Positions 44,162 through 55,852 of a DNA stretch of 64,000 nt are shown here, piece after piece. The DNA is from Acidimicrobiales bacterium. Its GTDB lineage: Bacteria > Actinomycetota > Acidimicrobiia > Acidimicrobiales > MedAcidi-G1. Made by a program: the position numbers and the translations under genes. The notes beneath the pieces were generated by a model. That model worked only from the letters and a program-made list of their open reading frames with translations. It ran no database searches and had not been told where the DNA came from. Within the stretch, counting starts at the first letter, position 1. Every line of letters begins with the position of its first letter. The stretch lies in the NCBI GenBank assembly GCA_016845305.1, contig JAERSW010000041.1, positions 25,155 through 89,154 of the forward strand, written 5' to 3'.

Positions 44162-44757
44162 GCGACGCCGGGACGAATCCCACGGTGGACCTGGCCCGCA
44201 TCGAGGCAGCGGTGGCCGAGATCCTCGAGGCCATCGGCGAGGACCCGACCCGCGACGGCCTGGTCGAGACGCCGGCCCGGGTGGCCCGCATGTACGCCGA
44301 GGTCTGCTCGGGCCTCCACGAGGATCCCGCTGACCACCTCATCAAGACGTTCGACGTCGACCACGACGAGATGGTCATGGTCCGCGACATCCCCATGTAC
44401 AGCCTGTGCGAGCACCACCTGGTGCCGTTCTTCGGCGTGGCCCACGTGGCCTACATCCCGCAGAAGGGCGGGATGATCACCGGCCTGTCGAAGTTGGCCC
44501 GCCTGGTCGAGGGCTACGCCCGGCGTCCGCAGGTCCAGGAGCGCCTCACCTCGCAGGTGGCCGGCGCCATCCAGCGCACCATCGACCCCCAGGGCACCCT
44601 CGTCGTGCTCGAGGCCGAGCACCTGTGCATGTCGATGCGGGGCGTCCAGAAGCCGGGGGCGGTCACCGTCACCTCGGCCGTGCACGGCGTCTTCCGCGAC
44701 GAGGTCTCCACCCGCCTGGAGGCCATGCGGTTCATCGAGAGCAACCGCAGGCGCTGA
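44158..44757 (+). CDS. folE: GTP cyclohydrolase I
   Basis: 199 residues from GTG. Zinc ligands lie in [14 protein letters not shown] and [31 protein letters not shown] and [12 protein letters not shown] are family blocks. First step of folate synthesis, GTP to dihydroneopterin triphosphate. Leads the folate part of the operon; folP follows after one base. Confidence 0.96.
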   Translation: MSDAGTNPTVDLARIEAAVAEILEAIGEDPTRDGLVETPARVARMYAEVCSGLHEDPADHLIKTFDVDHDEMVMVRDIPMYSLCEHHLVPFFGVAHVAYIPQKGGMITGLSKLARLVEGYARRPQVQERLTSQVAGAIQRTIDPQGTLVVLEAEHLCMSMRGVQKPGAVTVTSAVHGVFRDEVSTRLEAMRFIESNRRR

Positions 44758-44758
44758 C

Positions 44759-45628
44759 ATGTCGCCGGGCATCCCCGGACCCGGCCCCGGGATGGGTGCT
44801 GTGATGGGTGCCGTGATGGGCGTCCTGAACGTCACGCCCGACTCGTTCTCCGACGGCGGCGAGTTCCTCGACCACGCGGCGGCCGTGGCCCACGGGCGGC
44901 GCATGCTCGACGAGGGGGCGTCCATCCTCGACGTGGGCGGCGAGTCGACCCGCCCCGGTGCGGCCCCGGTGGGCGACGCCGAGGAGGTGGCCCGCGTCGT
45001 GCCGGTCATCGAGGCGCTGGCCGACGAGCCGGAGGTCGCCTCGGGGGCGGCCCGCATCTCGGTCGACACCCGCCATGCCTCGGTGGCCCGTGCCGCGGTG
45101 GCCGCCGGTGCCCACATCGTCAACGACGTGAGCGCCGGCCTCGGCGAGGTGGCCGCCGAGCTGGGCGTCGGCTGGGTGGCCATGCACATGCAGGGCGACC
45201 CCCGCACCATGCAGGTCGAGCCGACCTACGACGACGTGGTGGCCGAGGTCCACGACTTCCTCGTCGAGCGCGCCGGGGCGGCGCTGGCCGCCGGCGTGCC
45301 GGAGGTGTGGATCGACCCCGGCATCGGTTTCGGCAAGACGACGGCGCACAACCTCCGGCTGATGCGCAACCTGGACCGACTGGTGGCCACCGGGTTCCCG
45401 GTGGTGGTGGGGGTGAGCCGAAAGCGGTTCCTGGGCGAGATGACCGGCCTCAGCGACCGGTCCACGCCGGGGGGCGCGGGCGACGGTGGGGCGCCCACCC
45501 CGCCCGGCGACCGGCGCGAGGCCTCGGTGGCCCTGGCCACGTGGGGCTACCGGCAGGGGGTGGCCGTGGTCCGGGCCCACGACGTGCGGGCCACGGTTCG
45601 TGCCGCAAGGGTGGCCGGAGGACCGTGA
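44759..45628 (+). CDS. folP: Dihydropteroate synthase
   Basis: 289 residues. The core VMGVLNVTPDSFSDGG begins only at residue 19, after a Gly/Pro segment and a GMGAV/MGAV/MGV repeat; a later ATG at 44792, 44804 or 44816 is possible. Also present: ILDVGGESTRPGA, ISVDTRHASVA, NDVSAG, IDPGIGFGKT and VVVGVSRKRFLGEMTG. Joins pterin pyrophosphate and p-aminobenzoate. A Gly/Pro-rich loop is inserted between SRKRF and the C-terminal VALATWG. Confidence 0.94.
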   Translation: MSPGIPGPGPGMGAVMGAVMGVLNVTPDSFSDGGEFLDHAAAVAHGRRMLDEGASILDVGGESTRPGAAPVGDAEEVARVVPVIEALADEPEVASGAARISVDTRHASVARAAVAAGAHIVNDVSAGLGEVAAELGVGWVAMHMQGDPRTMQVEPTYDDVVAEVHDFLVERAGAALAAGVPEVWIDPGIGFGKTTAHNLRLMRNLDRLVATGFPVVVGVSRKRFLGEMTGLSDRSTPGGAGDGGAPTPPGDRREASVALATWGYRQGVAVVRAHDVRATVRAARVAGGP

Positions 45629-45716
45629 TCTCGGGCACCATGAGGGGCATGGAGCGGTCGACGGCGTGTGGACGGGCTCGCCGGCGGAATCGGCGGCGGG
45701 ATCGGCGGGAGGCGTG

Positions 45717-46271
45717 ATGCGGGGGAAGTGGGCGCAGGGGATCATCCCCCGGGGGTTCACGTGGATCGTCAAGGACCGGATCGCCGTGTCCGAGCGGCCC
45801 GGTGGCTGCGGCGACGCCCACCGGCGGGTGCGACGCCAGGAGGAGGTCATCTGGCTCCGGGAGAGCGGGTTCGACACCGTCCTCTCCCTGCTGGGCAGCG
45901 ACCACAACCTCCACGCCTACGACGAGCTCGACCAACCGTGGGTGCACCTGCCGTTCAACGGCGCCGACGACGGCGAGGAGCGCCTGCGCGAGGTCTGCCG
46001 GGCCATCGACGAGCACAGCGGCGGTGGTCGGCGCCTCCTGGTGCACCGGGAGGAGCTGAACGACGTGGTGTGCGGCCTGGTCGGCGCCTGGCTGCTGCAC
46101 GCCGGCCTGGTCGACTCGGGACCGCGGGCCATCTCGTTCGCCGAGCAGCTGACGGCCCGACCGTTGGGCCGTCCCGGTCGGGCCATCGTGGGCCTGGTGG
46201 CGCCCGCCGATGACGCCGCCGCCGATGACGTCTCTGATGACGGGGCCGCCGACGGGGAAGGGGCCCCGTGA
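45717..46271 (+). CDS. Dual-specificity phosphatase-like pseudoenzyme in the folate operon
   Basis: 184 residues from an ATG with GGGAGG just upstream. GFTWIVKDRIAVSERPG, SGFDTVLSLLGSDHNLHAYD and PWVHLPFNGADDGEERLREV follow the order of dual-specificity phosphatases. The P-loop position reads LLVHREELNDVVCGLVGAWL, so the HCx5R signature has R111 instead of the Cys and V117 instead of the Arg. Phosphatase activity is therefore unlikely; phospho-ligand or protein binding is inference. The C-terminal 25 residues are Asp/Ala-rich. Stop overlaps folB by 4 bases. Alternatively a divergent fold merely resembling DSPs. Confidence 0.65.
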   Translation: MRGKWAQGIIPRGFTWIVKDRIAVSERPGGCGDAHRRVRRQEEVIWLRESGFDTVLSLLGSDHNLHAYDELDQPWVHLPFNGADDGEERLREVCRAIDEHSGGGRRLLVHREELNDVVCGLVGAWLLHAGLVDSGPRAISFAEQLTARPLGRPGRAIVGLVAPADDAAADDVSDDGAADGEGAP

Positions 46272-46639
46272 GCGGGGGGAACGGCGACCGGATCGAGCTG
46301 CGGGGCCTCCGGCTGTCGGCGTTCTGCGGGGTGCTGCCCGAGGAGAAGGCCCGTCGCCAGCCGTTCGAGGTCGACCTCGACGTGCACGCGGACCTGTCGG
46401 CGCCGGCGTCCAGCGACGACCTGGCCGACACCGTCGACTACGGGTCGCTGACCACGTCGGTGGCCGCGGTGGCCGCCGACGAGCGGTTCGACCTGATGGA
46501 GCGGTTCGCCGGCCGGATCGCCGAGGTGGTCCTGGCCATCGACGGCGTGGACGCCGCCACCGTGGTGGTCCGCAAGCTGCGGCCGCCGGTACCCGAGGAC
46601 CTCGCCACCAGCGGGGTGCGGATCCACCGCACGGCATGA
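46268..46639 (+). CDS. folB: Dihydroneopterin aldolase
   Basis: 123 residues from GTG. IELRGLRLSAFCGVLPEEK (catalytic-site Glu region), QPFEVDLDVHAD, DDLADTVDYGSL and the Lys in VRKLRPPVP are the family marks. Cleaves dihydroneopterin to hydroxymethyl-dihydropterin. Overlaps both neighbours by 4 bases, so tightly coupled to folK. Confidence 0.95.
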   Translation: MSGGNGDRIELRGLRLSAFCGVLPEEKARRQPFEVDLDVHADLSAPASSDDLADTVDYGSLTTSVAAVAADERFDLMERFAGRIAEVVLAIDGVDAATVVVRKLRPPVPEDLATSGVRIHRTA

Positions 46640-47151
46640 CCCAACGGGCCCTCCTCGCCCTGGGCTCCAACCTCGGTGACCGCTGGTCCCACCTCCGGGC
46701 CGCCGTGGACGCGCTGGCCGGCTTGGTTGCCGATGAGGTGGCCGACGGGGTGGCGGTGTCGTCGGTGTACGAGACGCCGCCGGTGGGTGGTCCCGACCAG
46801 GGCCCGTACCTGAACTGCGTGGTGCGCCTCGAGACCGACCTGGATGCCCGGGCCCTGCTCGGGGTGGCCCAGCGGCTGGAGGCGGCCGCCGACCGGCAGC
46901 GCGCGGTCCGGTGGGGGCCGCGCACCCTGGACGTGGACGTGCTGTGGGTCGACGGCGACGAGGTCGACGAACCGGACCTGTCGGTGCCGCATCCCCGCAT
47001 GTTCGAGCGGGCCTTCGTGCTGGTCCCGCTGCTGGACGTGGCCCCCGACCTGGTGCCCGGCGGACGTGCCGGCATCCCCGACGACCAGGGCGAGATCGTG
47101 GACGTCGGACCGCTGCGTGCGGATGCCTCCGGTGGGGGCGGGGAGGCCTGA
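46636..47151 (+). CDS. folK: 2-amino-4-hydroxy-6-hydroxymethyldihydropteridine diphosphokinase
   Basis: 171 residues. ALLALGSNLGDRWSHLRAAV, VSSVYETPPVGGPDQGPYLN and the metal/ATP block WGPRTLDVDVLWVDG with VPHPRMFERAFVLVPL are all present. It pyrophosphorylates hydroxymethyl-dihydropterin for FolP. ATG overlaps the folB stop by 4 bases. Confidence 0.96.
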   Translation: MTQRALLALGSNLGDRWSHLRAAVDALAGLVADEVADGVAVSSVYETPPVGGPDQGPYLNCVVRLETDLDARALLGVAQRLEAAADRQRAVRWGPRTLDVDVLWVDGDEVDEPDLSVPHPRMFERAFVLVPLLDVAPDLVPGGRAGIPDDQGEIVDVGPLRADASGGGGEA

Positions 47152-47153
47152 GC

Positions 47154-47909
47154 GTGCCGTCGTTGCGGATCATCGGGAACGGACGGGCCGGCGGGTCGCT
47201 GGCCGTTGCCCTGGCCGACGCGGGATGGACGGTGGACGGCCCGCTCGACCGCGACGCCGACCCGGGCCCGGCGGCCGACGGCGTGGACCTGCTGGTCCTG
47301 GCCGTTCCCGACGGGTCGCTGGCCGACGTGGCGGCCGCCGTGCGGCCCGTGGAGGCCACGGTGGTGGCCCACCTGTCGGGCGCCGCCGGCCTCGACGTGC
47401 TGGCCCCCCACCGGCTGCGGGCGTCGGTCCACCCGCTGGTGTCGATGCCCGATCCGGTGGTGGGGGCCGGTCGACTCCGGGGGGCGTGGTTCGCGGTGGC
47501 CGGCGAGCCCCCCGCCGTCGACGTGGCCCGGACCCTGGTCGACGGCCTCGGTGGACGGCCCCTGGTGGTGGCCGACGCCGACCGGGCCACCTACCACGCC
47601 ACCGCGGCGGTGGCCTCCAACCACCTCGTGGCCCTGCTCGGACAGGTCGAACGCCTGGCGGCGTCGATCGGCCTGCCGCTGGAACCGTTCCTGGACCTGG
47701 CCGCCGGCTCGCTCGACAACGTGCGGGTGTCGGACCCGGCCACCGCGCTGACCGGACCGGCCGCCCGCGGCGACGAGGCCACCCTGGCCGCCCACCTGGC
47801 CGCCCTGCCCGCTGACGAGCGGGCCGCCTATGAGGCCCTGATGGTCGAGGCCCGACGCCTGGCCGGGCGGGCCTCGATCGGGGGAGAGCGGGACGGGGGA
47901 GCGCTATGA
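47154..47909 (+). CDS. Rossmann-like/DUF2520 domain protein
   Basis: 251 residues. Rossmann start LRIIGNGRAGGSLAVALADAG, strand end LLVLAVPDGSLADVA, HLSGAAGLDVL and HPLVSMPDP; the C-terminal DUF2520 helix bundle has YHATAAVASNHLVALLGQ. In mycobacteria the homologue also sits directly before panC. Resembles ketopantoate reductase-like dehydrogenases, but no reaction is established. GTG start; its stop overlaps panC. Confidence 0.85.
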   Translation: MPSLRIIGNGRAGGSLAVALADAGWTVDGPLDRDADPGPAADGVDLLVLAVPDGSLADVAAAVRPVEATVVAHLSGAAGLDVLAPHRLRASVHPLVSMPDPVVGAGRLRGAWFAVAGEPPAVDVARTLVDGLGGRPLVVADADRATYHATAAVASNHLVALLGQVERLAASIGLPLEPFLDLAAGSLDNVRVSDPATALTGPAARGDEATLAAHLAALPADERAAYEALMVEARRLAGRASIGGERDGGAL

Positions 47910-48790
47910 GCCCCGTCCCGGTCACCCGGACCGCCGACGAGCTGGCCGACCACCTCGAGGGGGTGCGCGCCGGCGGTGGTGCGGTCGGCTTCGTGCCCAC
48001 CATGGGTGCCCTGCACCGGGGCCACGCCGCCCTCGTCGACGCCGCGGCGGCGGTGTGCGACGCCGTGGTGGTGTCGGTGTTCGTCAACCCGCTCCAGTTC
48101 GCCCCCGGCGAGGACCTCGATGCCTACCCCCGCACGCTGGACGCCGACCTGGCGCTGGCCGCCGACCACGGCGCCACGGTGGCCTTCGTCCCGACCGTGG
48201 ACGCCATGTACCCGGAGGGCGACGACCGGGTGGCGGCCGACGGGGTCCGGCGGGTGGATCCCGGTCCGGTCGCGCTGCCGCTCGAGGGGGAGGGTCGTCC
48301 CACCCACTTCGCAGGGGTGGCCGAGGTGGTCGCCCGCCTGTTCGTCGCCGTCGGGCCGTGCCACGCCTTCTTCGGCGAGAAGGACTTCCAGCAGCTCCAG
48401 GTGGTGCGCCACCTCGTGGCCGCCCTCGGGCTGCCGGTCGACGTCGTCGGCTGCCCGACGGTGCGCGACGCCGACGGCCTGGCCCTGTCCAGCCGCAACG
48501 CCTACCTGACGCCCGCCGAGCGGGCCGCTGCTCCCGTCCTGCACCGGACCCTGTGCGACGGGGCCGAGGCGGTCGGCCGGCCGGGCTGGGACCGGGCCAC
48601 CGTCGAGGCCGACATGGCGGCCGCCATCGCCGCCGAGCCGACCGGCGCGCTCGAGTACGTCGTGGTGGTCGACCCGACGACCCTGCTACCGCCGGAGGCA
48701 CCCGAGCCCGGCGACGCATTGCGCTTGCTGGTCGCCTGCCGCTTCGGCCGGGCCCGCCTCATCGACAACGTCCCCGCCCTCGCTGGATGA
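47906..48790 (+). CDS. panC: Pantothenate synthetase
   Basis: 294 residues. The HIGH-type loop is VPTMGALHRGHAAL; VVVSVFVNPLQFAPGEDLDAYP, FFGEKDFQQLQVVRHLV and DGLALSSRNAYL (KMSKS-like) follow. Condenses pantoate and beta-alanine. ATG overlaps the previous stop by 4 bases. panD, the usual next gene in actinobacteria, is absent. Confidence 0.96.
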   Translation: MSPVPVTRTADELADHLEGVRAGGGAVGFVPTMGALHRGHAALVDAAAAVCDAVVVSVFVNPLQFAPGEDLDAYPRTLDADLALAADHGATVAFVPTVDAMYPEGDDRVAADGVRRVDPGPVALPLEGEGRPTHFAGVAEVVARLFVAVGPCHAFFGEKDFQQLQVVRHLVAALGLPVDVVGCPTVRDADGLALSSRNAYLTPAERAAAPVLHRTLCDGAEAVGRPGWDRATVEADMAAAIAAEPTGALEYVVVVDPTTLLPPEAPEPGDALRLLVACRFGRARLIDNVPALAG

Positions 48791-48864
48791 GAAGCGATGC
48801 CCGGATGACTCGCGCCAGCCGGCCGGACCACCGGTTCGTCCCCCGACCCCGGCAGGCTTGACCG

Positions 48865-49824
48865 GTGGAACCCGCCGACCTGCCGCCGCAACTGCTGGCC
48901 CACTTCGCCGACCAGGCGGGCTCGGTCGACCCCCCGGCCGACGCGGTGGCCGACGCCGTCGTGCTGGCCCTCCACGAGGACCTCACCCCGGACGGCGACC
49001 TGAGCGCCTCGCTGGTCCCGGCTGCCGCCGTGGCCGACGGGGTGCTGGCCAGCCGCTCCGACGGGGTGCTGGCCGGGACGGCCTGCGCCAGCGAGGCCTT
49101 CGCACAGGCCGACCCGGCGATCGAGGTGGCCTGGCACCGCCACGACGGCGACCGCATCGCCCCGGGCGACGTCCTGGCCACCGTCCGCGGACCCCTCGCC
49201 CCGGTCCTCACCGCCGAACGCACCGCGCTGAACTTCCTGGCCCGTCTGTCCGGGGTGGCCACCACCACGGCGGCGTGGGTCGACGCCGTGGCCGGGACCG
49301 GCGTCCGCATCTGGGACACCCGCAAGACCACCCCGGGCCTCCGGGCGTTGGAGCGGGCCGCCGTGCGGGCCGGGGGCGGCTGGAACCACCGCACCAACCT
49401 CAGCCACTGGGTCATGCTGAAGGACAACCACCTGACCGGCACGTCGGTGACCGAGGCGGTGGCGGTGGCCCGATCGCTGTGGCCGGGGCGTACCGTTCAC
49501 GTCGAGTGCGAGACTCTCGACCAGGTCCGCGAATCACTGGAGGCCGGCGCCGACGCGCTGCTGCTCGACAACATGACCCCCGAATCCATCACCGCGTGCG
49601 TGGCCGCCGTCCGTGACCACGCTGAGCGCCACGGCAGCCGTCCCCTCGTCGAGGCGTCGGGCGGCATCACGCTGGACCGGGTGGCCGCCTATGCGGCGAC
49701 CGGCGTGGACTGCGTCTCCACCAGCGCCCTGACCAGCGGGGCCGCCATGCTCGACCTGGGCCTGGACCTGGACCGGGACCTGGACGCCGGAACGGCCGGC
49801 GCCGCGGACGCGGGAGCCCGCTGA
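48865..49824 (+). CDS. nadC: Nicotinate-nucleotide pyrophosphorylase (carboxylating)
   Basis: 319 residues from GTG. ALHEDLTPDGDLSASLVP, LTAERTALNFLARLSGVAT, WDTRKTTPGLRALER and MLKDNHL mark quinolinate phosphoribosyltransferase; VECETLDQ and LLDNMTPE carry phosphate-site acids. Makes nicotinate mononucleotide in NAD synthesis. nadA and nadB are not beside it. Stop overlaps coaX by one base. The last 20 residues are an Asp/Gly/Ala tail. Confidence 0.95.
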   Translation: MEPADLPPQLLAHFADQAGSVDPPADAVADAVVLALHEDLTPDGDLSASLVPAAAVADGVLASRSDGVLAGTACASEAFAQADPAIEVAWHRHDGDRIAPGDVLATVRGPLAPVLTAERTALNFLARLSGVATTTAAWVDAVAGTGVRIWDTRKTTPGLRALERAAVRAGGGWNHRTNLSHWVMLKDNHLTGTSVTEAVAVARSLWPGRTVHVECETLDQVRESLEAGADALLLDNMTPESITACVAAVRDHAERHGSRPLVEASGGITLDRVAAYAATGVDCVSTSALTSGAAMLDLGLDLDRDLDAGTAGAADAGAR

Positions 49825-50612
49825 TGCTGCTCACCATCGACGTCGGCAACACCCAGACCGTGCTGGGCCTCTACGAGGAGGGCGCCGCGGTGTCGGCCGC
49901 CGACGCCGGCCTGCTCGACCACTGGCGGATCCGCACCGACCACGACCGGACGTCCGACGAGCACGCGGTGCTCATCCGCAACCTGCTCCGCCAGTCGGGC
50001 CGCGACCTCGAGGGGACGGTCACCGGCGTGGCCATGTGCGCCGGCGTGCCCCGGGTGCTGGCCAGCCTGCGGACCATGGTCGAGCGCTATGTCGACTTCA
50101 CCCCGGTGGTCATCGAGCCGGGCGTGAAGACCGGCATGCCCATCCTCTACGACAACCCCAAGGAGGTGGGCGCCGACCGGATCGCCAACGCCGTCGGCGC
50201 CTACGACCTGTACGGCGGCCCCACGGTGGTCGTCGACTTCGGCACGGGCAACAACTTCGACGTGATCTCCGCCGACGGCGAGTTCCTCGGCGGGGCCATC
50301 GCCCCCGGCGTCGAGGTCAGCCTCGACGCCCTGTTCGGCCGGGCCTCGGCGTTGCGGGCCGTCGAGCTGGTTGAGCCCCGCAGCGTGATCGGCAAGAGCA
50401 CCGTGGAGTCGCTGCAGTCCGGCGCCGTGTACGGCTTCGCCGCCCAGATCGACGGGATGGTCGAACGGTTCCGGGCCGAGCTGGGGGGCTGCACCGTGAT
50501 CGCCACCGGCGGCCTGGCCCACCTGATCGCCCCGTCGACGTCGACCATTGAGCACGTCGAGCCCTTCCTGACCCTGCACGGCCTGCGCCTCGTGCACGAG
50601 AGGAACCAGTGA
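49824..50612 (+). CDS. coaX: Type III pantothenate kinase
   Basis: 262 residues. Phosphate-1 motif LLTIDVGNTQTVLGLYE, ADRIANAVGAYDLYG, and GGAIAPGVEVSLDALFGRAS. The phosphate-2 motif, usually DFGTATT, reads VDFGTGNNFDVISADG. Phosphorylates pantothenate, the first step of CoA synthesis, so it acts on the PanC product. ATG overlaps nadC; stop overlaps lysS by 4 bases. Confidence 0.93.
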   Translation: MLLTIDVGNTQTVLGLYEEGAAVSAADAGLLDHWRIRTDHDRTSDEHAVLIRNLLRQSGRDLEGTVTGVAMCAGVPRVLASLRTMVERYVDFTPVVIEPGVKTGMPILYDNPKEVGADRIANAVGAYDLYGGPTVVVDFGTGNNFDVISADGEFLGGAIAPGVEVSLDALFGRASALRAVELVEPRSVIGKSTVESLQSGAVYGFAAQIDGMVERFRAELGGCTVIATGGLAHLIAPSTSTIEHVEPFLTLHGLRLVHERNQ

Positions 50613-52051
50613 CCGACGAGACCCCCGACGTCCCGGAGGCCATCGGCGCCACCGACGTGCCGTACCGGTTCGAGACGACGTCGACGGCCGCCGCGGTCGA
50701 GGAGGCGTGGTCGGGCCTGGCCGACGGCGAGGAGTCCGGCCAGGTCGTCACCGTGGCCGGCCGGCTCATGCTGCGCCGCGACCAGGGCAAGTTGGCCTTC
50801 GGCGACCTGCAGGACGCCACCGGTCGGGTCCAGCTGTTCGCCCTGGCCCGCTCCACCCCCGACTTCGACGGCTTCACCGGCCTGCACCTCGGCGACTGGA
50901 TCGGCGTGACCGGCGAGGTGCTCCGCACCCGCCGCGGCGAGCTGAGCATCCGGGTCGACTCGTGGGTGCGCCTGGCCGAGGCCCGCCGCGGCTTCCCCGA
51001 CAAGTGGCACGGCATCTCCGATGTGGACATGCGGTTCCGGCAGCGCTACGTCGACCTGTGGGTGACCGACGAGGCCCGGGCCGCCTTCACGGCCCGCAGC
51101 CGGATCATGTCGGCGACCCGCCGCTGGCTCGAGGACCGCGGCTTCCTCGAGGTGGAGACGCCGGTGTTCCACCCCATCCCCGGCGGCGCCCTGGCCCGGC
51201 CGTTCACCACCCACCACAACGCCCTCGACCTCGACCTCTACCTGCGCATCGCCCCCGAGCTGTACCTGAAGCGGCTCACGGTGGGCGGCATGGAGCGGGT
51301 GTTCGAGATCGCCCGGGTGTTCCGCAACGAGGGGCTGTCGACCCGCCACAACCCCGAGTTCACGATGCTCGAGCTGTACCAGGCGTACGCCGACTACCAC
51401 GACGTCATGGAGCTGGTCGAGCAGCTCGTCGAGCACCTGGCCCTCGAGGTGTGCGGCACCACGTCGCTCACCTACGACGGGCGCGAGCTGGACCTGTCGG
51501 CCCCGTGGCGGCGGGCCACGCTGCTGGAGCTGCTGGCCGAGCACGGCGGCATCGAGGTCGACCTCGACACGCCCCGCGACGAGCTGGTGCGCCTGTGCGA
51601 GGAGCGGGACATCCCGGTCAAGGACGGCGACGGCCCCGGCAAGCTCATCCTCGAGCTGTACGAGAAGACGACCGAGCCCGAGCTGTGGGGTCCGGTGTTC
51701 GTCATGGACTACCCGAAGGAGGTCTCGCCGCTGTCGCGGGACCACCGCGACCACCCCGGCTGGGTGGAGCGCTTCGAGGGGATCGTGGCCGGCCGCGAGC
51801 TGTGCAATGCCTTCACCGAGCTGGTCGACCCCGACGAGCAGCGGCTGCGGTTCGAGGCTCAGGCCGAGGCCAAGGAGGCCGGCGACGACGAGGCCATGGC
51901 CGTCGACGAGGACTACCTGCGGGCACTCGAGTACGGCCTCCCGCCCACCGGCGGGCTGGGGATCGGCATGGACCGCCTGGTCATGCTGCTGACCGGGACC
52001 ACGACCATCCGCGACGTGATCCTCTTCCCGACGCTCCGACCGGAGCAGTAG
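50609..52051 (+). CDS. lysS: Lysyl-tRNA synthetase, class II
   Basis: 480 residues. N-terminal OB fold (VVTVAGRLMLRRDQGKLAFG), motif 1 FLEVETPVFHPIPGGALARP, motif 2 FEIARVFRNEGLSTRHNPEF and motif 3 GLGIGMDRLVMLLT. Charges tRNA-Lys. GTG start overlapping coaX; the nadC-coaX-lysS order is frequent in actinobacteria. It is the last gene of the long cofactor operon. Confidence 0.96.
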   Translation: MTDETPDVPEAIGATDVPYRFETTSTAAAVEEAWSGLADGEESGQVVTVAGRLMLRRDQGKLAFGDLQDATGRVQLFALARSTPDFDGFTGLHLGDWIGVTGEVLRTRRGELSIRVDSWVRLAEARRGFPDKWHGISDVDMRFRQRYVDLWVTDEARAAFTARSRIMSATRRWLEDRGFLEVETPVFHPIPGGALARPFTTHHNALDLDLYLRIAPELYLKRLTVGGMERVFEIARVFRNEGLSTRHNPEFTMLELYQAYADYHDVMELVEQLVEHLALEVCGTTSLTYDGRELDLSAPWRRATLLELLAEHGGIEVDLDTPRDELVRLCEERDIPVKDGDGPGKLILELYEKTTEPELWGPVFVMDYPKEVSPLSRDHRDHPGWVERFEGIVAGRELCNAFTELVDPDEQRLRFEAQAEAKEAGDDEAMAVDEDYLRALEYGLPPTGGLGIGMDRLVMLLTGTTTIRDVILFPTLRPEQ

Positions 52052-52094
52052 GGCCCGAGCAGTAGCCCCCAACTGGAGGGCCCCGGAGCAGTAG
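52043..52094 (+). repeat. Stop-centred repeats after lysS
   Basis: GAGCAGTAG occurs at 52043-52051 (real stop), 52057-52065 and 52086-52094, each within a GC-rich GGCCC-like context. The first two are 14 bases apart. Confidence 0.7.
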
Positions 52095-52097
52095 CGC

Positions 52098-53111
52098 TCA
52101 GCCAGCCGAGTCGAGGCGTTCCAGCAGCAGGTCGCAGGTGGTGCGCAGGGTGGCCACCGCCGGGCTGTCACCCAGGGAATCCAGCGCCCCGACGGCCCGC
52201 CCGAGGCAGTCGGTGGCCGTCGTCCGGGTCGCCGCGATGGCGGCGTCGTCCCGGACCACGTCGCGCACCCGGTCGCGGGTGGCGTCGTCGATCGGGCCGC
52301 CCAGCAGGCCGCGCAGCTCGCCGCCGGACGGGCCGGCCAACGCCCGGATGATCGGCAACGTGTAGGTGCCCTCGACCAGGTCGTTGCCGGCCGGCTTGCC
52401 CAGCTGCTCGTCGGTGGCCACCACGTCGAGGAGGTCGTCGACCACCTGGAAGGCCATGCCGTAGTGGTGCCCGAAGTCGGTGACCGCCTCGACCACGTCG
52501 CGGGGGTGGCCGGCCACCAGGGCGCCGATGCGTCCGGCGGTGGCCAGCAGCGAGGCGGTCTTGCCGGCGATCGAGGCCAGGTAGGCCTCCTCGGTGCGGT
52601 CCACGTCGAAGGCGTGTCGCAGCTCGCGCACCTGGCCCTCGCACAGTTCGGCGATGGTCGAGGCCAGCAGCCCGGCCACCTCGGTGCCGAGGTCCGCGGC
52701 GATCTCCGAGGCCCGGGCCAGCAGGTAGTCGCCGGCCAGGATGGCCTCGAGGTTGCCCCAGCGGGCGTTCACGCTCTGGACGGTGCGGCGGGTCTCGGCG
52801 CCGTCCATGACGTCGTCGTGGTACAGCGAGCCCTGGTGGACCAGCTCGACGGCCACGCCGCCGCGCACCACGTCGTAGTCGGCGGGGCCGGGATCGGCCT
52901 CGAGGACCTGCGAGGCGGTGATGCACAGGGCGGGTCGGACCCGCTTGCCGCCGGCGTCGATGAGGTGGCGGGCCACCTCGGTGAGGAACGGCTCGTCGGA
53001 CTCGACGACCTTGCGGAGCTCGTCCTCGGTCCGCGCCAGGCCGTCGGCCATGCCGGGCAGGTCCAGCAGGCTGGTCACCCGCTCGGGCGTCGGGGAGACG
53101 GGCTCGGCCAC
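52098..53111 (-). CDS. Polyprenyl (trans-isoprenyl) diphosphate synthase
   Basis: 337 residues. [11 protein letters not shown] is the isopentenyl-PP site; the first aspartate-rich motif is [14 protein letters not shown] and the second [20 protein letters not shown], with [14 protein letters not shown]. Makes a long-chain prenyl diphosphate, plausibly for menaquinone; chain length is not predicted. The GTG at 53111 is chosen because TATCCT lies 6 nt upstream and the preceding residues are not conserved. Convergent with lysS. Confidence 0.93.
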   Translation of the reverse strand: MAEPVSPTPERVTSLLDLPGMADGLARTEDELRKVVESDEPFLTEVARHLIDAGGKRVRPALCITASQVLEADPGPADYDVVRGGVAVELVHQGSLYHDDVMDGAETRRTVQSVNARWGNLEAILAGDYLLARASEIAADLGTEVAGLLASTIAELCEGQVRELRHAFDVDRTEEAYLASIAGKTASLLATAGRIGALVAGHPRDVVEAVTDFGHHYGMAFQVVDDLLDVVATDEQLGKPAGNDLVEGTYTLPIIRALAGPSGGELRGLLGGPIDDATRDRVRDVVRDDAAIAATRTTATDCLGRAVGALDSLGDSPAVATLRTTCDLLLERLDSAG

Positions 53112-53117
53112 GGGGCG

Positions 53118-53123
53118 AGGATA
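53118..53123 (-). promoter_or_regulatory. -10 box for the polyprenyl synthase gene
   Basis: Minus-strand TATCCT, 6 nt, then GTG at 53111; leaderless arrangement. Confidence 0.55.
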
Positions 53124-53220
53124 CGGCCTGCCCGCGGTGCGCGGAAACGGCCCGTCTCGTCGCCCACCCGGCCTGCCGGGACCGCCGAGAACCGCGGGAA
53201 GGTCCGTCACGGCCCGTGGG

Positions 53221-53226
53221 TACACT
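53221..53226 (+). promoter_or_regulatory. Candidate clpC -10 box
   Basis: TACACT 64 bases before the clpC start; no good -35 or ClgR-type operator was found. The leader ends in a perfect AGGAGG. Confidence 0.35.
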
Positions 53227-53289
53227 CGAAATGCGGGGAGATGGTCAGATCGTCATTCCGATCCCCGTTCAGAATCAGGAGGCATCCCT

Positions 53290-55827
<2,538 letters not shown>

Positions 55828-55852
55828 CCCCGTCCCCGGCGACCCCGCCGGC

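Noticed and set aside
44790..44825. ATGGGTGC repeat at the start of folP as a slippage or frameshift site
   Set aside because: All copies remain in one frame and merely add GMGAV-type residues before the conserved core.
53112..53289. ClgR-type operator or SigH promoter before clpC
   Set aside because: No convincing GTTCGC-type box or GGAA/GTT pair at the right spacing was found by eye.
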